Assembly: GCA_054601695.1 (NCBI GenBank)
Contig: BAAHQB010000150.1
Span: forward strand, 124,001-188,000
Source of the DNA: Amorphochlora amoebiformis
Lineage: Eukaryota; Cercozoa; Chlorarachniophyceae
Direction: 5' to 3'
Length of the DNA stretch: 64,000 nt
The notes under the pieces were generated by a model. It was not told the DNA's origin. It made no database searches and worked only from the letters and a program-made list of their open reading frames with translations. Below, piece by piece: positions 32,568 to 64,000 of the stretch; position 1 is the first letter of the stretch; every line of letters starts with the position of its first letter. Made by a program: the position numbers and the translations under genes.

Positions 32568-33655
32568 ATGGTGTGCAAGAAGTGTGAGAAAAAGCTCAAA
32601 GCTGTGATTTGCCCTGAGCCTTGGAAGGGTGACTATTTCAAGATTGCATGGAGATTATATTTTGAGTGTTTTTCCCTTGTGTCAGCGGGATCTAAGAACT
32701 CTAAGGCCGGTGCGGTAGGGAGGAAGGTCAACCAGAACAAACTACTAGGCATGGCACGCTTAAAGCAAGGCAGTCAGAAGGCCAAGAAGTAGATATTGAT
32801 GTCATGAGTACTTGTAGATGTTTGATCTAGATGGAAAGACTATCGTCTCTCCTGGGGATTCGGGGCCATTAGATTGGTGTCATTACACGACATGATCTCA
32901 TTTTTCGGTTCGCACTCAGGTTCCAACCATTCAATAAGAAGAAGTGTAAGATATGCAAACAACAGCTTCATCAACCGGGATACTATTGTCAGGCTTGTTC
33001 GTACAATAAAGGTGTGGAAACTTTTCGAGTGCTCTTGTCTCTTCTCCCTTTCCCTCTTCCCCTGCTCCCGTTCCCCCTATATCCCTCCTTTCCCCTCCTC
33101 CCTCCCCACCTCCTTCCTCTCTGCTTCACCCCGACCTTTCCCCTCTCTCCACTTTCTCCCTTCTTCTCTCTTTCCCATTCTCGCCCCTTTCTTCCCCTCT
33201 ACATACACACATTACAATTTTATTCTTACAGATACATAAATAAGTACGTATATAAATACACACTCACATAACACACATATCGCCTCGCCTAGCCCTTCCA
33301 ACCCCAAGTCCTAACCCAAATCTGAGAGTTTCCTGCCCCTCACTTCCCCAAGCAACCTTACCCTCCACACCTCTTGTCCCTCTTAACGTTCTCTCTATTC
33401 CACCTTCACCTCTCTCCCTCATTGCTATCTCAGTCACTACCATTAATTTGATCGCTTTTTTCCCCCCCACTCTGATTTTTTTTCTCTCTCTAGCTCTCTA
33501 TCTCACCCATTCCCCTCTTTCCCCTTCTACCCCTTGTTCCCTCTTCCTCTCCCCTCTTCTCCCCCTCATCCTCTAACTCTTCCACCACAGGGATCTGTGC
33601 CATGTGCGGTAAGAAGATTCTGGACACCAAATATTACAAGCAGAGAGCGACATAG
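32568..33655 (+). CDS. CRIPT: CRIPT, cysteine-rich PDZ-binding protein homologue
   Basis: Small zinc-binding protein conserved across eukaryotes; it was named for PDZ binding in neurons and is also linked to the minor spliceosome. Four exons, 32568-32628, 32686-32788, 32920-33011 and 33591-33655, join in phases 1, 2 and 1 to give 106 residues, the usual size. It begins MVCKKCEKKL, has VGRKVNQNKLL in the middle and ends in CKICKQQLHQPGYYCQAC and KGICAMCGKKILDTKYYKQ. Cys pairs at 3/6, 64/67, 78/81 and 88/91 match the family's four CXXC motifs. The start at 32568 was chosen because family members begin MVC. The first two introns are short (57 and 131 bp); the third is pyrimidine-rich, not TA-rich. 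Confidence 0.93.
33012..33590. repeat. Pyrimidine-rich CRIPT intron
   Basis: CT/CCCTT-rich on the sense strand throughout, without TA tract; no exon needed between the flanking phases. Confidence 0.8.
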
Positions 33656-34022
33656 AGGAGTCGAGAACTGCTCGGATGAGCTGTACATAGTTGACTGGTA
33701 GACTAGGGAGAATTCGATCGAAAGGCAGGACGGCCACGGGGGATAGCAGGAATGAGAGCCGATTAAATGGAAGACGGAATTCAGAGGATTTCTCTTCTAC
33801 TTCTGCGTGTGGGGCCAATTTTGGCGGGAAGGAGCTGAGAGGAGGTGGGGGTGGGGTTATGGGTAAGCTTCAAGTCTGTTGAGTGGTGTCGCAGTGTCTT
33901 TTTTGTCTTAGTTACGAATATTATGAGTTGAACAGCCTAGTAAGTTCCTGCATTGTCATATGTACATGATAAATATAGTACGATCATGTACAATGTTCGT
34001 AGGTACATGTACATGTTTACAC

Positions 34023-34065
<43 letters not shown>

Positions 34066-34104
34066 CTGTATACACACACACACACACATAATATGTACAT
34101 ATAA

Positions 34105-34137
<33 letters not shown>

Positions 34138-34197
34138 ATATATGTGTGTGTGGTGCACATAAATAAATATACACACGTGACATGCACATACTATAGT

Positions 34198-34249
<52 letters not shown>

Positions 34250-34432
34250 GTTGTAATATATATATTATATATATATATATATACATATATATATGTAACA
34301 TATATATATATATATATATTTAATGTATATATAAATATATAATATATAAATACACATTTATATATAAATACACATATGTATAATATATGCATAGTAAATG
34401 TGTTAAACAACATATGCGTGATTGTGAGTATA

Positions 34433-34479
<47 letters not shown>

Positions 34480-34589
34480 TATACATACATACGTGTGTGT
34501 GATATATACATATATATACTGGTATATAATACTATATGTGTAATATGTGCCAGAGTATATATATATACTAGACATACTTATGTATGATG

Positions 34590-34620
<31 letters not shown>

Positions 34621-34914
34621 GTTGTAAATGTATTATTTATACTTATATATCTACAATGACATGTAATATTACATACTGGCTACACATGCTACATATGCGT
34701 ATGTCTAGTATGTTTTTATTTCTATTCAAGTTTATATAATATTATAAAATTACTACTACTGCTAGAATGTGACAACGGAGAACACATATAATGATCATAT
34801 AATGGTCATGACAGTACCCTGACTACAGTATCATAGTAAACATCTAGTGTCATCTATTATATACAGAAGACATATATATATATATATATATATACATATA
34901 TGTGTATATATATA

Positions 34915-34959
<45 letters not shown>

Positions 34960-34997
34960 CGTTGAAAAATGACATTTTATAATAAGATCGAGTAAAG
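33656..34997. other. Convergent gap between CRIPT and the unidentified gene
   Basis: Unique sequence to about 34020, then (TA)n with CA/GT patches to about 34625, then unique AT-rich sequence to 34865 and TA again. No gene seen. Confidence 0.7.
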
Positions 34998-45886
<10,889 letters not shown>

Positions 45887-46169
45887 ATGGGGCAGCGAAG
45901 AAGCTCGATATCTACGGACATATCGACCCGGAGAAAGCCCTTTCGTGCGCGGCATGTCCAATCCCAGATTCGACGACCCAAGAATCAGACTCGAGGTAAA
46001 AATAGCAATAATTGGATGCCATAGCCTAGATTGTAATGGTTTTTAGATGGAATGCTGTCTCCGATATCAGAATCCTGCTCGATTACTTATTGTGGGGTCG
46101 GCTTGCGGGAGCCATGATCAACCGAAAAGTTAACCCCACAACTTCGGAACCCAGGGGAAAAAGTCGGGC
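45887..46169. promoter_or_regulatory. Divergent promoter, unidentified gene / SPAG17
   Basis: 283 bp between starts, no TA. The palindrome CATATG at 45884-45889 provides the minus-strand start and an unused + strand ATG. Open frames inside have no family resemblance and probably form the SPAG17 5' leader. Confidence 0.55.
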
Positions 46170-48059
46170 ATGTCGAAGCGGTCGAGGAAGGAAACCGGCA
46201 AGCCTAAGGTGCCTCCGTTTCCTACCATACGATGATCCCAAGGGATTATCAAGCTTTGATCATTTGAATATGTGTCTATATATATAGAAGTCAACGTAAA
46301 ATCTCAGTTTACGTCTCTCTTTATCTTGCAAATAGGCTGCCGTCGACACCCCAGTTACCAAATTCAATGCAAGATTCGTCGTTTTGGATCGTTCTTCTGA
46401 TAAAATCGACCTCCCCAAGCTTCTCAATGCACTTGAATCAAGAAACCAGTTAGATTTCCTCAAGATCACAGCCAAGGAAATAGGCAAGGCAGACGTAAGC
46501 CCCATAAACCCTTCCCGCCGTAATATATTTGAGCCTTGGTAATAACCACAGGGGAAGCCTCTCACAGAAGACAACGTCACCAAACTGTTAAATGTCGTTA
46601 CAACACAACGTGACAAGCGAGCACAGGTACCAGCTAGGCATAGATATTGCATGGGCAAGTTGGGGAGGTGATTGAGCATTCCCGAGTGGTCGTTGGACGA
46701 GAAGTCGCGTTTTAGTTTTCACCCCTGTCTCCCTCTCTCAACCTCCAATTACGTTGGAACTATCCTGAGTACCTTTCTAGGGATAAAAATAATCTCAGAT
46801 ATTCACACCTAACTGGAAATCGGGCGTGTATTGTCAGGATCTTGTGGCTGGGTACCTCAAGCGCAAGAAAGCATACGAAAAAGAACTACTTAAGGAGGCC
46901 AAGGCGTCATCTAAGGCAGCTTCAAAGGCAGCATCTAAGGCTGCCACCAAGGTCAACTCGCGCCCCGAGACAAAGGATATCAAGTCTGGGAGGAAATCGA
47001 GCAAGGGACGCAAAAAAGACTCCAAGAAGCTCCCTAAGGAGCAAAATGTGGTGGTAGCTGAGGAACCCGAGCCGGAACCTCAGCGGAAGCCATTCAACGA
47101 AGTCATCCTTCCCGAGTATACACTCTACGTCATATGCGTGGGGATGATCGAGACGGCCGACGACGCGCGCACCTTGATGAACGGTGCGGTGTCCAAGGAG
47201 AAGTCCGGCGAGGTGACCAGGATTCCCGTCCGTCTCGATTTCGCCGTCAAAGTCGACAGCTCTCCGATCTCTGTGAAGGAGGACGAAGATAACGAAAGCG
47301 CGAAAGTCGCTGATCGCAAGGCTTCGCATATTCGGCCGTCGGCCGTGGACAAGCTGGTTGGCCTGCAAAAGTCAGAAGGCGTGCTTCTCGACCTTCTCTT
47401 AAAGTCCATTGTGATTGACGGAGATGACATTTCAGACCTAGGTAAGATAGCCCAAGCGGTGGTGGAGGTGTTTCAAGGGTTGACAGCAGACTCGGTGGAT
47501 TTTGAGGAATGGAGAGCCGGTGCAGAGGTGAGTATAATACTGCTATTATTTTGCCGGTTCGATTCTGTCCTGCAACTGACGTATGTTAACATATGTAATG
47601 CCCAGTATGTCGGCATGGCAACAGAATCGTTGGTTTACGTGCCCAAGGCAGGCCCAAGGGGATGGGATGCATATCCCCATATAAAAGAGCCAGTAGAAGA
47701 GGAGCACGATGGCGGGGAGGAAGTGAAAAATAAGGTACCTGTTTACGTCAAACGGCTTGGGAATATGGACCTCTACAACACCCGAATGGTATCGCACAGT
47801 TCCGATGTATATCTGTTTCCGTTTCCCTTTCCTACACACCCCTCACTCGCTTATCCTGTTATGCTCTTCTATCCTCTATCTCGTATCCATCTCTTTCTTT
47901 CCAGTGTCCATCTCTCTTTGTCTCTCTCCTCTCTTCCTCTTTTCTATCTCTCTCTTCCTCTTCTATATCTATCAATTTGTCTATCAAACCCCTGCCCTTT
48001 TCATCTTATTACCCGACTCATTTCCTTGATGTTAATAACCCTACTTCTCTAGCAAGGTT

Positions 48060-48119
<60 letters not shown>

Positions 48120-48488
48120 ACTATATTTACGTATTTATATACACACACATACATATATATATTTATGAGCATATATTTATATTATATATATATATATATA
48201 TATTTAATTTATATATGAATGTAAATCATTATTTGGTTTGTGGAGCTCATATAACTCACATGCTAAATCTACGTCACATAACTTCAGGCGAAAATCCCTC
48301 AGATTTGCATAAGCATCCCTATCGTGCTGCACTGCTTGGTAGAGCAGGTTGCGGCTAACTGTGTGGAGAATCTTGAAGAGTGGAAGCAAGAAAAGGGGAT
48401 CGAACAGTGTGATGATGACAAGGTTATATGTTAAATCTACATGTTCATTTATGGTTGTACATATGTATGTATACATACGCATAATACG

Positions 48489-48529
<41 letters not shown>

Positions 48530-48653
48530 TGTGTGTGTGTGTGCATTATATTTTATATACAGACACACATAGACATATATATATATATATATATATATAA
48601 GTATATATATATGTGTGTATATATATATATATATATACATATATATATGTGTG

Positions 48654-48706
<53 letters not shown>

Positions 48707-50298
48707 ATATATATGTAGGTAATTATATTACATAGACACGCATGATGCCAAATACATACTGCTTCCTTTCCCTCCTGCTCAGGATGTGCGTGGTACATTT
48801 TTATTCCTTGCATTTACCATTCCCTCTCAGATAATGGCTCTATCTACCTACCTGGACGATGCCGTCGCTGGAATTATCGAAGTTGAAGACTCTGACAAAG
48901 AAAATGTCGCGAATAGTTCCACAATTGTTGTTGAAGCAGCTGACACGATGGCGTGCAGGTCATCGATAGCACTGCTGGAGGAAGAGTCCTCTGCGACCGC
49001 TGAAACGCCCAGCCTCAGGCGCGATCCGACCACCGGAATCCCTGCCCATCAGCTGAGCGATTCCGAGCTTCAACTAATGAAGACAAAATGGCCTCTCGGA
49101 GTCCTTGGGGAGCGTGCATTTTCTGCCCACAAGAAGCTCTCTGCTATCGAAAAGGGGCTTTGGAAGACACAGCTCCTCAGTGGTGTGGAGGAGAGTAAGC
49201 AAGTGGCGGCCGATGATTTAGAACGTGCGCTTTCGTGCAAGCAATTTACGGGGCTTGTTCGGAAAATCGAGGTGGATATCCAAGCGTAATTCATTTCGGT
49301 TTACATAAGTGTCATTCCCTGTTTTTGCCCATTCAGATCCCTACCTGGATAGTAATAATAAATGTTTTAGGATACATGGGCCCTCATGGACGAGAACGAG
49401 GTTGGGGCCAGACGCCAGGAATGGAATATCGAGTCTAGAATTTACTGTGAGGAGTTGAGCTCCAACGCTATGCTCCAATCCCTCATACAGGCCTCGAACT
49501 TACTCTCTGGCGCAGTTCGCACTGCGTGGAGATATGTTCCTCACGACGATACCATTCTTGCCGTTTGTCACGCCCACACGCCTATCCTGCGACGTAGGGA
49601 GGGGGACACAAAAGCCTTTTTGTTCCCGAAAGGACTGTATCGGGCTCAGTTGCCTGCAACCGTACACAAGACCGATCCTAAGCCTCAGATCACGTACGAC
49701 GTCCACCCGGCATACCTACGTTCATTCTGCAAGTCTAAGCTACTCTTCCCGGCAGACCAAGGTCGCCTGGGCTTGGTGGAGCTGGGATTCGGAGACAGAC
49801 GACAGCGTTGTTTGTATCTGGAGAAGGATGAAGCCCTGATCACCTTCATTGGTCCCGCCCCCGAGCCGCTGGTTATCGAGAGTAAAGCCAAAAAATCAAA
49901 GCAGGCAGATATCCAATTGTCTTCTAAGTCGGAGGTGAAGGAGAACGTGCGAAAGGGTCGAAAGGGTGCCAAGCATCATCATGAGGAGAAGGCTCCTATC
50001 ATGGAGGAGAAGCCCCAGACACCAAAGGAACCGGAGGATCCCAAGTGTTCCCCGCCACCCAGCCCCCGAACGCTGGTGGCACGCTTCCGTGACGGATCAT
50101 CGGTTACGTTACATCAATCGGAAGATGAGCTCGAGTGCCCAGCAACCATGATTATCACCACAGCCAATGGGGTCCGTGTCGAGCTTTGTGGCCGAACCAA
50201 CAACGTGTACCAGTCGAGGGTCTCTAAGTCTGTGCACCATCGTACCACAGGTAAAGTTCTTATAGTATGCATATATATATATGTACATACATGTGTGT

Positions 50299-50344
<46 letters not shown>

Positions 50345-50871
50345 GTGTGTGTGAAAGTATTCTTACACAGGAAGTAGCTCTCAAACCCTATCTACATTCC
50401 TCTTTACTAATCTCCGGCACACAACCCCGCCAGATTCAAGCGAATTAAAATCCATACGAGAATCCATAGCAGCCAGCGAAGAAGCCTGGAGATGCGTCAT
50501 GCCGACCGGGATACTCGCCGTAAGATTGCGCAATGGAGCCACGCGTCTCATGTTCCCTGACGGCCGCGTGATGCTCAAGGAGAACGAAAGCACAGGGTGG
50601 ATCTGCACTGAGATGGACGGCACGGTTCACATGCTCAACGGGCCCACAACAAAGAAACTGGAGACCATCGTCCAGAAAGACGTACCTTCTGGGTCCGTGG
50701 TGACCACGCGAGAGGACCTCGTAATGGTAATTGAGTACGAGAATGGCGCAGTACTTGCGCAGCACAGCGACGGTGAGTTTATACCTACATACATTGTATG
50801 CATGTAAGCATGTATAAACACACAAACGCATACATAACATACATACATATATATATATATATATAATATAT

Positions 50872-50906
<35 letters not shown>

Positions 50907-50913
50907 GTATAAT

Positions 50914-50958
<45 letters not shown>

Positions 50959-51020
50959 TATAACCATGCAAAAATACACAAATAAATATACTAGATACGT
51001 GTTTATATACACACACACAC

Positions 51021-51054
<34 letters not shown>

Positions 51055-51136
51055 ATGTATTTACATATGTATGATAGTATACATGTACGTATGTGCATTT
51101 ATTTATTACGTTTTTATTTATGTACATTGCATAATC

Positions 51137-51174
<38 letters not shown>

Positions 51175-51629
51175 GTTTATATATAAGTATGTACAATCTC
51201 TGAACCTACATAAAAACAATTAGGCACTCGAATATTCTCTGAAGAAGCAAAAGAATCAAGAGGTCGCACGAGGGTGCGTGTAGAGTCTCCTGGGCTCAAC
51301 CCTGTGTCGGTATTGAAGCTGAAGAAACGTAGCCTGAGGGTTGTTGAGATTCTCAGCGACGTGTCAAATTCCCTGGATAATCTCAAGAGCGTGTTTGCAA
51401 CGACCTTAGACAAGTGAATCCAATCTCATTTCATTTTTACAGTACACAGATGCTCTCACAGCCTGTAACCCCATGTACATATTTACAAGGCTATATTTGG
51501 CCGAAAAAACATGTACATGTTTACATGTGTGCATTTATACATTCACACTATACATATATTTATACATACACACACACGCACACACACACACACACACATG
51601 TATATATATTATATATATATATATTTATA

Positions 51630-51693
<64 letters not shown>

Positions 51694-51702
51694 TAAATAT
51701 AT

Positions 51703-51799
<97 letters not shown>

Positions 51800-51807
51800 G
51801 TATCAAT

Positions 51808-51843
<36 letters not shown>

Positions 51844-54425
51844 ATTTAAACTTCAGGGATGCCAAACTCCGCGAGGACGCAAAGAGGAAGGATCCATTCC
51901 CCAGGAAGCGAGACGCTCTGACTGTCAATATCTATGGCGTCGGCGTTATCCACCGCACTGAAAGCTGCGCAATGAGCCTCATTCGAAGTCAAGGCGAGAG
52001 GATTGTCGTCGATGCGAAGGCGAATATCGCTTATCTCCCTGCGGTATTTGCGACAACACAGCTGTCCCGCGAACTACGTGCCGGGCTAGTCCAGCGTTCC
52101 TATCTGCCACCAGAGGCATACCTCATTGATCTGGCCAACGGTGAGATGTCAGTCGTCGACCGCGAGGAAAACCTTTTCAGGGTTTCCCTCAAAGGAAACC
52201 CAGAAGTCGTACTGTCAAGGGAGCTCGGTCCGGGAGCGGGCTACACTGGTATCTCCGAGGAACACTCAGCAAGCGATGGGCCCAACATTCCCATAAAATA
52301 CTATCCTCCTCCTGGAAACCCGTTGTCTCCACGCCTGTTTTGCATCAAGCGGGACGGCTCTGGATGGGAGCTGCATGCCAGATCTCGGGTCGACCAGCTC
52401 CTGCGGATTGCCAAGCACAGCCAGAACACATACATAGCCGTCCCAAGAGAGAAGTCCAAGCATGAGGAGAAGGGTAAGACTATCGAAGCCAGAAAGGAAA
52501 ACGTCGAAATCGAAGACATCAAGGAGAGTATGGCGCCGGCATACATCCGGATCCTGGAGAGTCTACAGAGCACTACGTTCAAGGAATACGATCGCAAACC
52601 TATCATTCCGACGGTTGTGAAGGCAAACGCAAATACTGTTGTCCTTGGCAAGGGCCTCAAACCAAGCGACAAGAAGATAACTTTCCCCCCTCTACCTCCA
52701 TCCAATCCCGATTCCGAGAGAGAAATTACGGCTGACGAACTTGACTTCCCCGTGAGGGAGAAGCCGGGAGTGTATGTATCCCGGTGCATTCGTCAGCTTG
52801 ACGACATCAACGCTCACGCGACGGAAGTTGTGTCAAAAAATCTAGCAAAGCTCAAGACTCTTGAGTTGAAGCTACACCAAGCCGCAAAAGGGAGATTGAC
52901 GGAGAACGAAAGCCAGATCAAAGGCTCCAGCATAGCTGATGCTGAGAAAAACAGAGTGAAAATGGCCGTAGTAGCCGCACGGCAGCGTCGTCATAAGCTA
53001 TTAGGAGAGTCTTCGGTCAACCAATCGGCACCCACCCCCCCGGAAGACGAGATAAATCCATTGTTTCCGAACCCATCTAGGCCAAGAGAGCCCACAAAGT
53101 TCTTTCCATCAACATCCACGGGGACAAAAGGGAAGATCCCCGCATCAGAGGCTAAGACGCAACGGAAAAAGAGACCGAAACCCGCACTTGGTGTGGGCAC
53201 CGATATTAAAGGATTCAATAAATTCTTTGCGAATGCAGAAAATGTAGAGATGTTCAATCTACAAGCGACTATCCGCGAGATATTCACCTCCGTCGATGAG
53301 TCCAAGAATGTCGAGACGAGAGATTCTAAGAGCCTTGAGCGCAAGAATTCGAGACCCGCTGCAGACAACAGCGTTAAGCTTCGGTGGCTCCCGGAAAAGC
53401 TGCTTCAGGAACATATACTGGCAACTACAAACCTCGCGAAATGCCTAGAGCGCATTCTCAAGAATCCCAACGACCCGACGATCAAGACTGTTGATCTAGC
53501 GAGCGAAAAATACAGGGATATATTATCGGGCGCACCTCGTCTTGTTGATAAGTCGGGCAATCTTCTATCTCAACTAGGCTTCACGAGGGACGGTTCAGTA
53601 TTTGTCCTCGAAGCAAACAATGCTTCACGACTTGATTCCGGTTTGAAGGAAATAACGCATTTTATAGAGAGGATGCACACACGGCTTGCTTCACATGAGG
53701 CTGAGCGTCAGCAGAAGCCATTGGCCCGGGAGATAAACGCAGAACGCCTTAAAAAACTAGAATCGGAGGAAAAGAAAGCGATGAATTCCACTACGGAATT
53801 CAAGGTTATGCGGGAACATCCTGACGAGGTTCCCACGAAACGTAAGCCCGCACATTACACTGCTTCCCTCAACCGGACACTGGGCTCTAACATCTCAATC
53901 GTTCGTCGAAATCCTTACGCCAAGCGTGAGGGTTCCGGGCGTCCAAAGCTATCAACGTCCTCCACTGCGGGCGGCCCTAGTTCCAGGCGGGTATTTACAG
54001 ACATGGAACTTACCCCAGCGTCTGTTGTATTTGGAACAATAAAAGTGAGGTCTCTCTACGGTTTCTCCCTCAAATTGAGAAACTGTGGGAATATCACTGG
54101 GAGATTTCTGATCGTTCCTCCAAAGTTGGTTCGTGGACAAAGCAACCTGTTGAGAGTTGTCCACAAAAAGGGACCAGTTGCTGCGGGCATAAGTGTTCCG
54201 CTGGAAGTGCAACTATGGGCAGGTGAAGAGGGCGAATACTCGTCAGTTCTCTATGTTCAAACGGAGACGATGGAGCACGCTATTGCTGTTTCTGCAAAGA
54301 TTGTCGCGGATGCCCCGAGATCTACAAGAGCACGATCATCAAACCCTGGACATGTAAGATTAGTTTCTCGTCGGCTACCTTTGATGTTTGAGCAGGTTAT
54401 CGACATGAAGTCCACATCTCCTTAA
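46170..54425 (+). CDS. SPAG17: SPAG17/PF6, central-pair C1a projection protein
   Basis: Scaffold of the C1a projection of the axonemal central pair, required for normal beating (PF6 in Chlamydomonas, SPAG17 in mammals). Exons: 46170-46208, 46336-46494, 46552-46626, 46838-47527, 47606-47788, 48288-48422, 48831-49271, 49371-50250, 50371-50772, 51224-51413, 51857-54425. All phases agree; about 1,920 residues against about 2,200-2,300 in animals and green algae. Evidence: basic N-terminus; Ala/Lys-rich linker; [14 protein letters not shown] (exon 6), which resembles the family's SVPLILHCMLEQV; FPDGR- and [21 protein letters not shown] repeats; [15 protein letters not shown]; and a C-terminal ASH/MSP-like domain at about residues 1780-1890 ([19 protein letters not shown]). 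Early introns are short or pyrimidine-rich; introns 6, 8, 9 and 10 contain TA. The first exon is the least certain. Confidence 0.93.
47800..48230. repeat. Pyrimidine-rich then TA-rich SPAG17 intron
   Basis: CT-rich sense strand at 47815-47985, then (TA)n at 48061-48210; no exon inside. Confidence 0.85.
48490..48716. repeat. TA microsatellite in SPAG17 intron 6
   Basis: (TA)n and (GT)n; the following pyrimidine tract leads to the acceptor at 48830. Confidence 0.9.
50265..51200. repeat. TA tracts in SPAG17 introns 8 and 9
   Basis: (TA)n at 50271-50345 and 50845-51180 with CA/GT patches, on either side of exon 50371-50772. Confidence 0.9.
51555..51840. repeat. TA microsatellite in SPAG17 intron 10
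   Basis: (CA)n then about 230 bp of (TA)n directly before the last acceptor. The upstream open frame continuing into the last exon is only repeat read-through. Confidence 0.95.
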
Positions 54426-54539
54426 ATGGTAAGTAGGATTTAGGAAATGCCCACTTTCAGAGTCCGTAGGATTAACCTACTTGTGTATGAATTAGTTCTG
54501 AAGTTGTTATTAAAGTGCAAGCCCGCATCAAACATTCGT

Positions 54540-55560
<1,021 letters not shown>

Positions 55561-55578
55561 TTGCAATATATATTATAC

Positions 55579-55826
55579 GTATGATAATTATAGTAACAAG
55601 TAACATCATACGTAGTACACTGTGACGTCTAGACGTACGCATACATACGTACGTACGTAAAATCTGTCAGTATTCATTATGTCTAGTACGTGTACGCACT
55701 GATACGTATGATAATTATAGTAACAGGTAACATCATACGTAGCACACTGTAACGTCTAGACGTACGCATACATACATACGTACGTAAAATCTGCCAGTAT
55801 TCATTATGTCTAGTACGTATACGCAC
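55579..55826. repeat. Tandem duplication of about 124 bp
   Basis: Two adjacent, almost identical units starting at GATAATTATAGTAACA (about 55580 and 55704), containing GACGTCTAGACGTACGCATA-like sequence (GACGTCTAGACGTAC). Confidence 0.95.
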
Positions 55827-56351
55827 TGATACGTATACGCATCAGTTGTGACATACGCAACTTATATTATTGCAAACAGTTTTCGTATAATACGTATACA
55901 GTGACTAGTGTACATACGCACAGAATTTCGGTGCAACACTCGAACACTCGCGTATATCTAGTATATACGTTTACAAATTGTACGTATACTAACATCCTGG
56001 TCGAGGATATGTACCAATTAGTTCAATACGTATACTCACATCTTGGTTAAGGATATGTACCGATTAGTTCAATAAGCCTAAGTATATCGTTTTGTGCACG
56101 TCTATTAACACGATCCTGTATGTGTTAGCATGGTACGCGACATGTGATATGCGTACGATATTGCTGTGCATATCTAGATATACGAAAATGAAGTAAATAT
56201 TTTGTTCAATAATTTTATGTATGACATTGCCAATAAGCATGTTAACAAATAAATCTAAATACTTAAGGCATAATCTTATCCTTTTATTTAGGTCAAATTA
56301 CAAACACGCGTGCCTAATTGTGCCAAATTAATAATGCCCATGTGTAAGAAG
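55827..56351. other. Convergent intergenic gap, no gene seen
   Basis: AT-rich unique sequence rich in TACG and CTAG words, with a short internal repeat TACGTATACTNACATC (about 55982 and 56028). No exon or RNA gene recognised. Confidence 0.6.
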
Positions 56352-62978
<6,627 letters not shown>

Positions 62979-63096
62979 GTATGTGGAGAAATCTACACAA
63001 GATCCAACATGCAAGAAATATATGAAGAGCGGGCAGAGGTGAGTATGACAATGATACACTTGCATTGTATATATGTACGTATATATACGTAAATAC

Positions 63097-63162
<66 letters not shown>

Positions 63163-63166
63163 TATG

Positions 63167-63201
<35 letters not shown>

Positions 63202-63204
63202 ATG

Positions 63205-63246
<42 letters not shown>

Positions 63247-63264
63247 CATTTGAGTATGTATAAA

Positions 63265-63327
63265 AATCTTTGGATAGATAGACGGGTTCGACATTAGAGA
63301 ATATATACGTATAATATTTGCACATAC

Positions 63328-63365
<38 letters not shown>

Positions 63366-63430
63366 TTATTATATAGATGAAACCTTTGGGTAGATATATA
63401 GATTCGACATGAGAGAATACATATATAAAC

Positions 63431-63522
<92 letters not shown>

Positions 63523-63723
63523 TGTGTGTGTTATATATAACAGCTCATGTCGAATCTATATATTTACCTAAAGGTTTCATCTATATAATATTTATATATA
63601 TATATATACATATATGTATGTATATATATATATATTATATAGATGAAACCTTTGGGTAGATATATAGATTCGACATGAGAGAATATATATATATATATAC
63701 ATGAATATATCTATATATTGTTT

Positions 63724-63764
<41 letters not shown>

Positions 63765-63880
63765 GTGTGTGTTATATTAAACAGAAATATATATATATAG
63801 AAATATATATTTATATATATATATATATATATGTATATATGAAACCTTTGGATGATAGAAGGGTTCGAGGTAAGAGAATA
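63265..63880 (-). repeat. Five copies of a possible exon 3' end
   Basis: Minus-strand segment ending CCAAAGGTTTCAT occurs at about 63838, 63640, 63376 and 63265, and in inverted orientation at 63541-63590. The 63838 copy is open as LPRTLLSSK, and its phase 1 end would join the EF-hand exon at 62992. An acceptor was not found. Confidence 0.6.
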
Positions 63881-63889
63881 TAAACACAT

Positions 63890-63904
63890 ATAATATGTAC
63901 ATAT

Positions 63905-64000
<96 letters not shown>
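63890..64000. repeat. TA microsatellite at window end
   Basis: Nothing but (TA)n to the last base. Confidence 0.95.

Noticed and set aside
45887-46015. Possible SPAG17 start at the + strand ATG in CATATG, or MSNPRFDDPRIRLE at 45955
   Set aside because: Neither frame leads in phase into the recognised SPAG17 exons; 46170 does.
46922-47430. Minus-strand open frames opposite SPAG17 exon 4
   Set aside because: Antisense shadows of a well-supported coding exon.
51414-51856. N-terminal extension of the long SPAG17 open frame from an ATG at 51414
   Set aside because: It runs through a (TA)n intron; the acceptor at 51856 and the donor at 51413 join in phase 2 and remove it.

Overview
The window is nuclear DNA of a eukaryote that builds motile cilia or flagella. 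More than half of it is (TA)n microsatellite. Nine protein genes can be reconstructed by hand, eight of them split into exons by introns filled mostly with TA tracts. Two genes encode axonemal proteins: a CFAP100-like coiled-coil protein of the modifier-of-inner-arm type, and SPAG17/PF6 of the central-pair C1a projection. One gene carries a fungal-type Zn(II)2Cys6 cluster and telomeric TTAGGG arrays are common. A zoosporic fungus or a stramenopile-like microbial eukaryote would fit; the sequence alone does not decide.

Layout, left to right: an L-type cargo lectin (-, 3' end cut by the window start); a small Zn2Cys6 protein (+); CFAP100 (-, about 16.7 kb for about 435 residues); a secreted-looking Pro/Tyr-rich protein (+); SMG9 (-, intronless); CRIPT (+); an unidentified coiled-coil and helical protein (-, 16 recognised exons plus an unresolved gap); SPAG17 (+, 11 exons, about 1,920 residues); and an EF-hand prot protein of unknown class (-, 13 exons, perhaps incomplete at the 5' end). 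Strands alternate without exception. The genes therefore fall into four divergent pairs with start codons 122-445 bp apart and no TA tract between them, separated by four convergent gaps.

The most unusual signal is in the introns. Fragments of neighbouring exons recur inside them as local, TA-flanked partial copies. Copies lying downstream of an exon (in the sense of transcription) keep the exon's 3' end and splice donor. Copies lying upstream keep the acceptor and the exon's 5' end. Copy number runs from one to nine, and most copies are visibly decayed. Many splice sites are single-base departures from the TA tract itself (TATAG/exon/GTATATA). Telomeric arrays, pyrimidine-rich arrays and other minisatellites also sit in introns.

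Exon models were checked by hand for reading frame and splice phase. Family assignments rest on remembered family features, not on a database search. TA tract lengths may be unreliable in any assembly.
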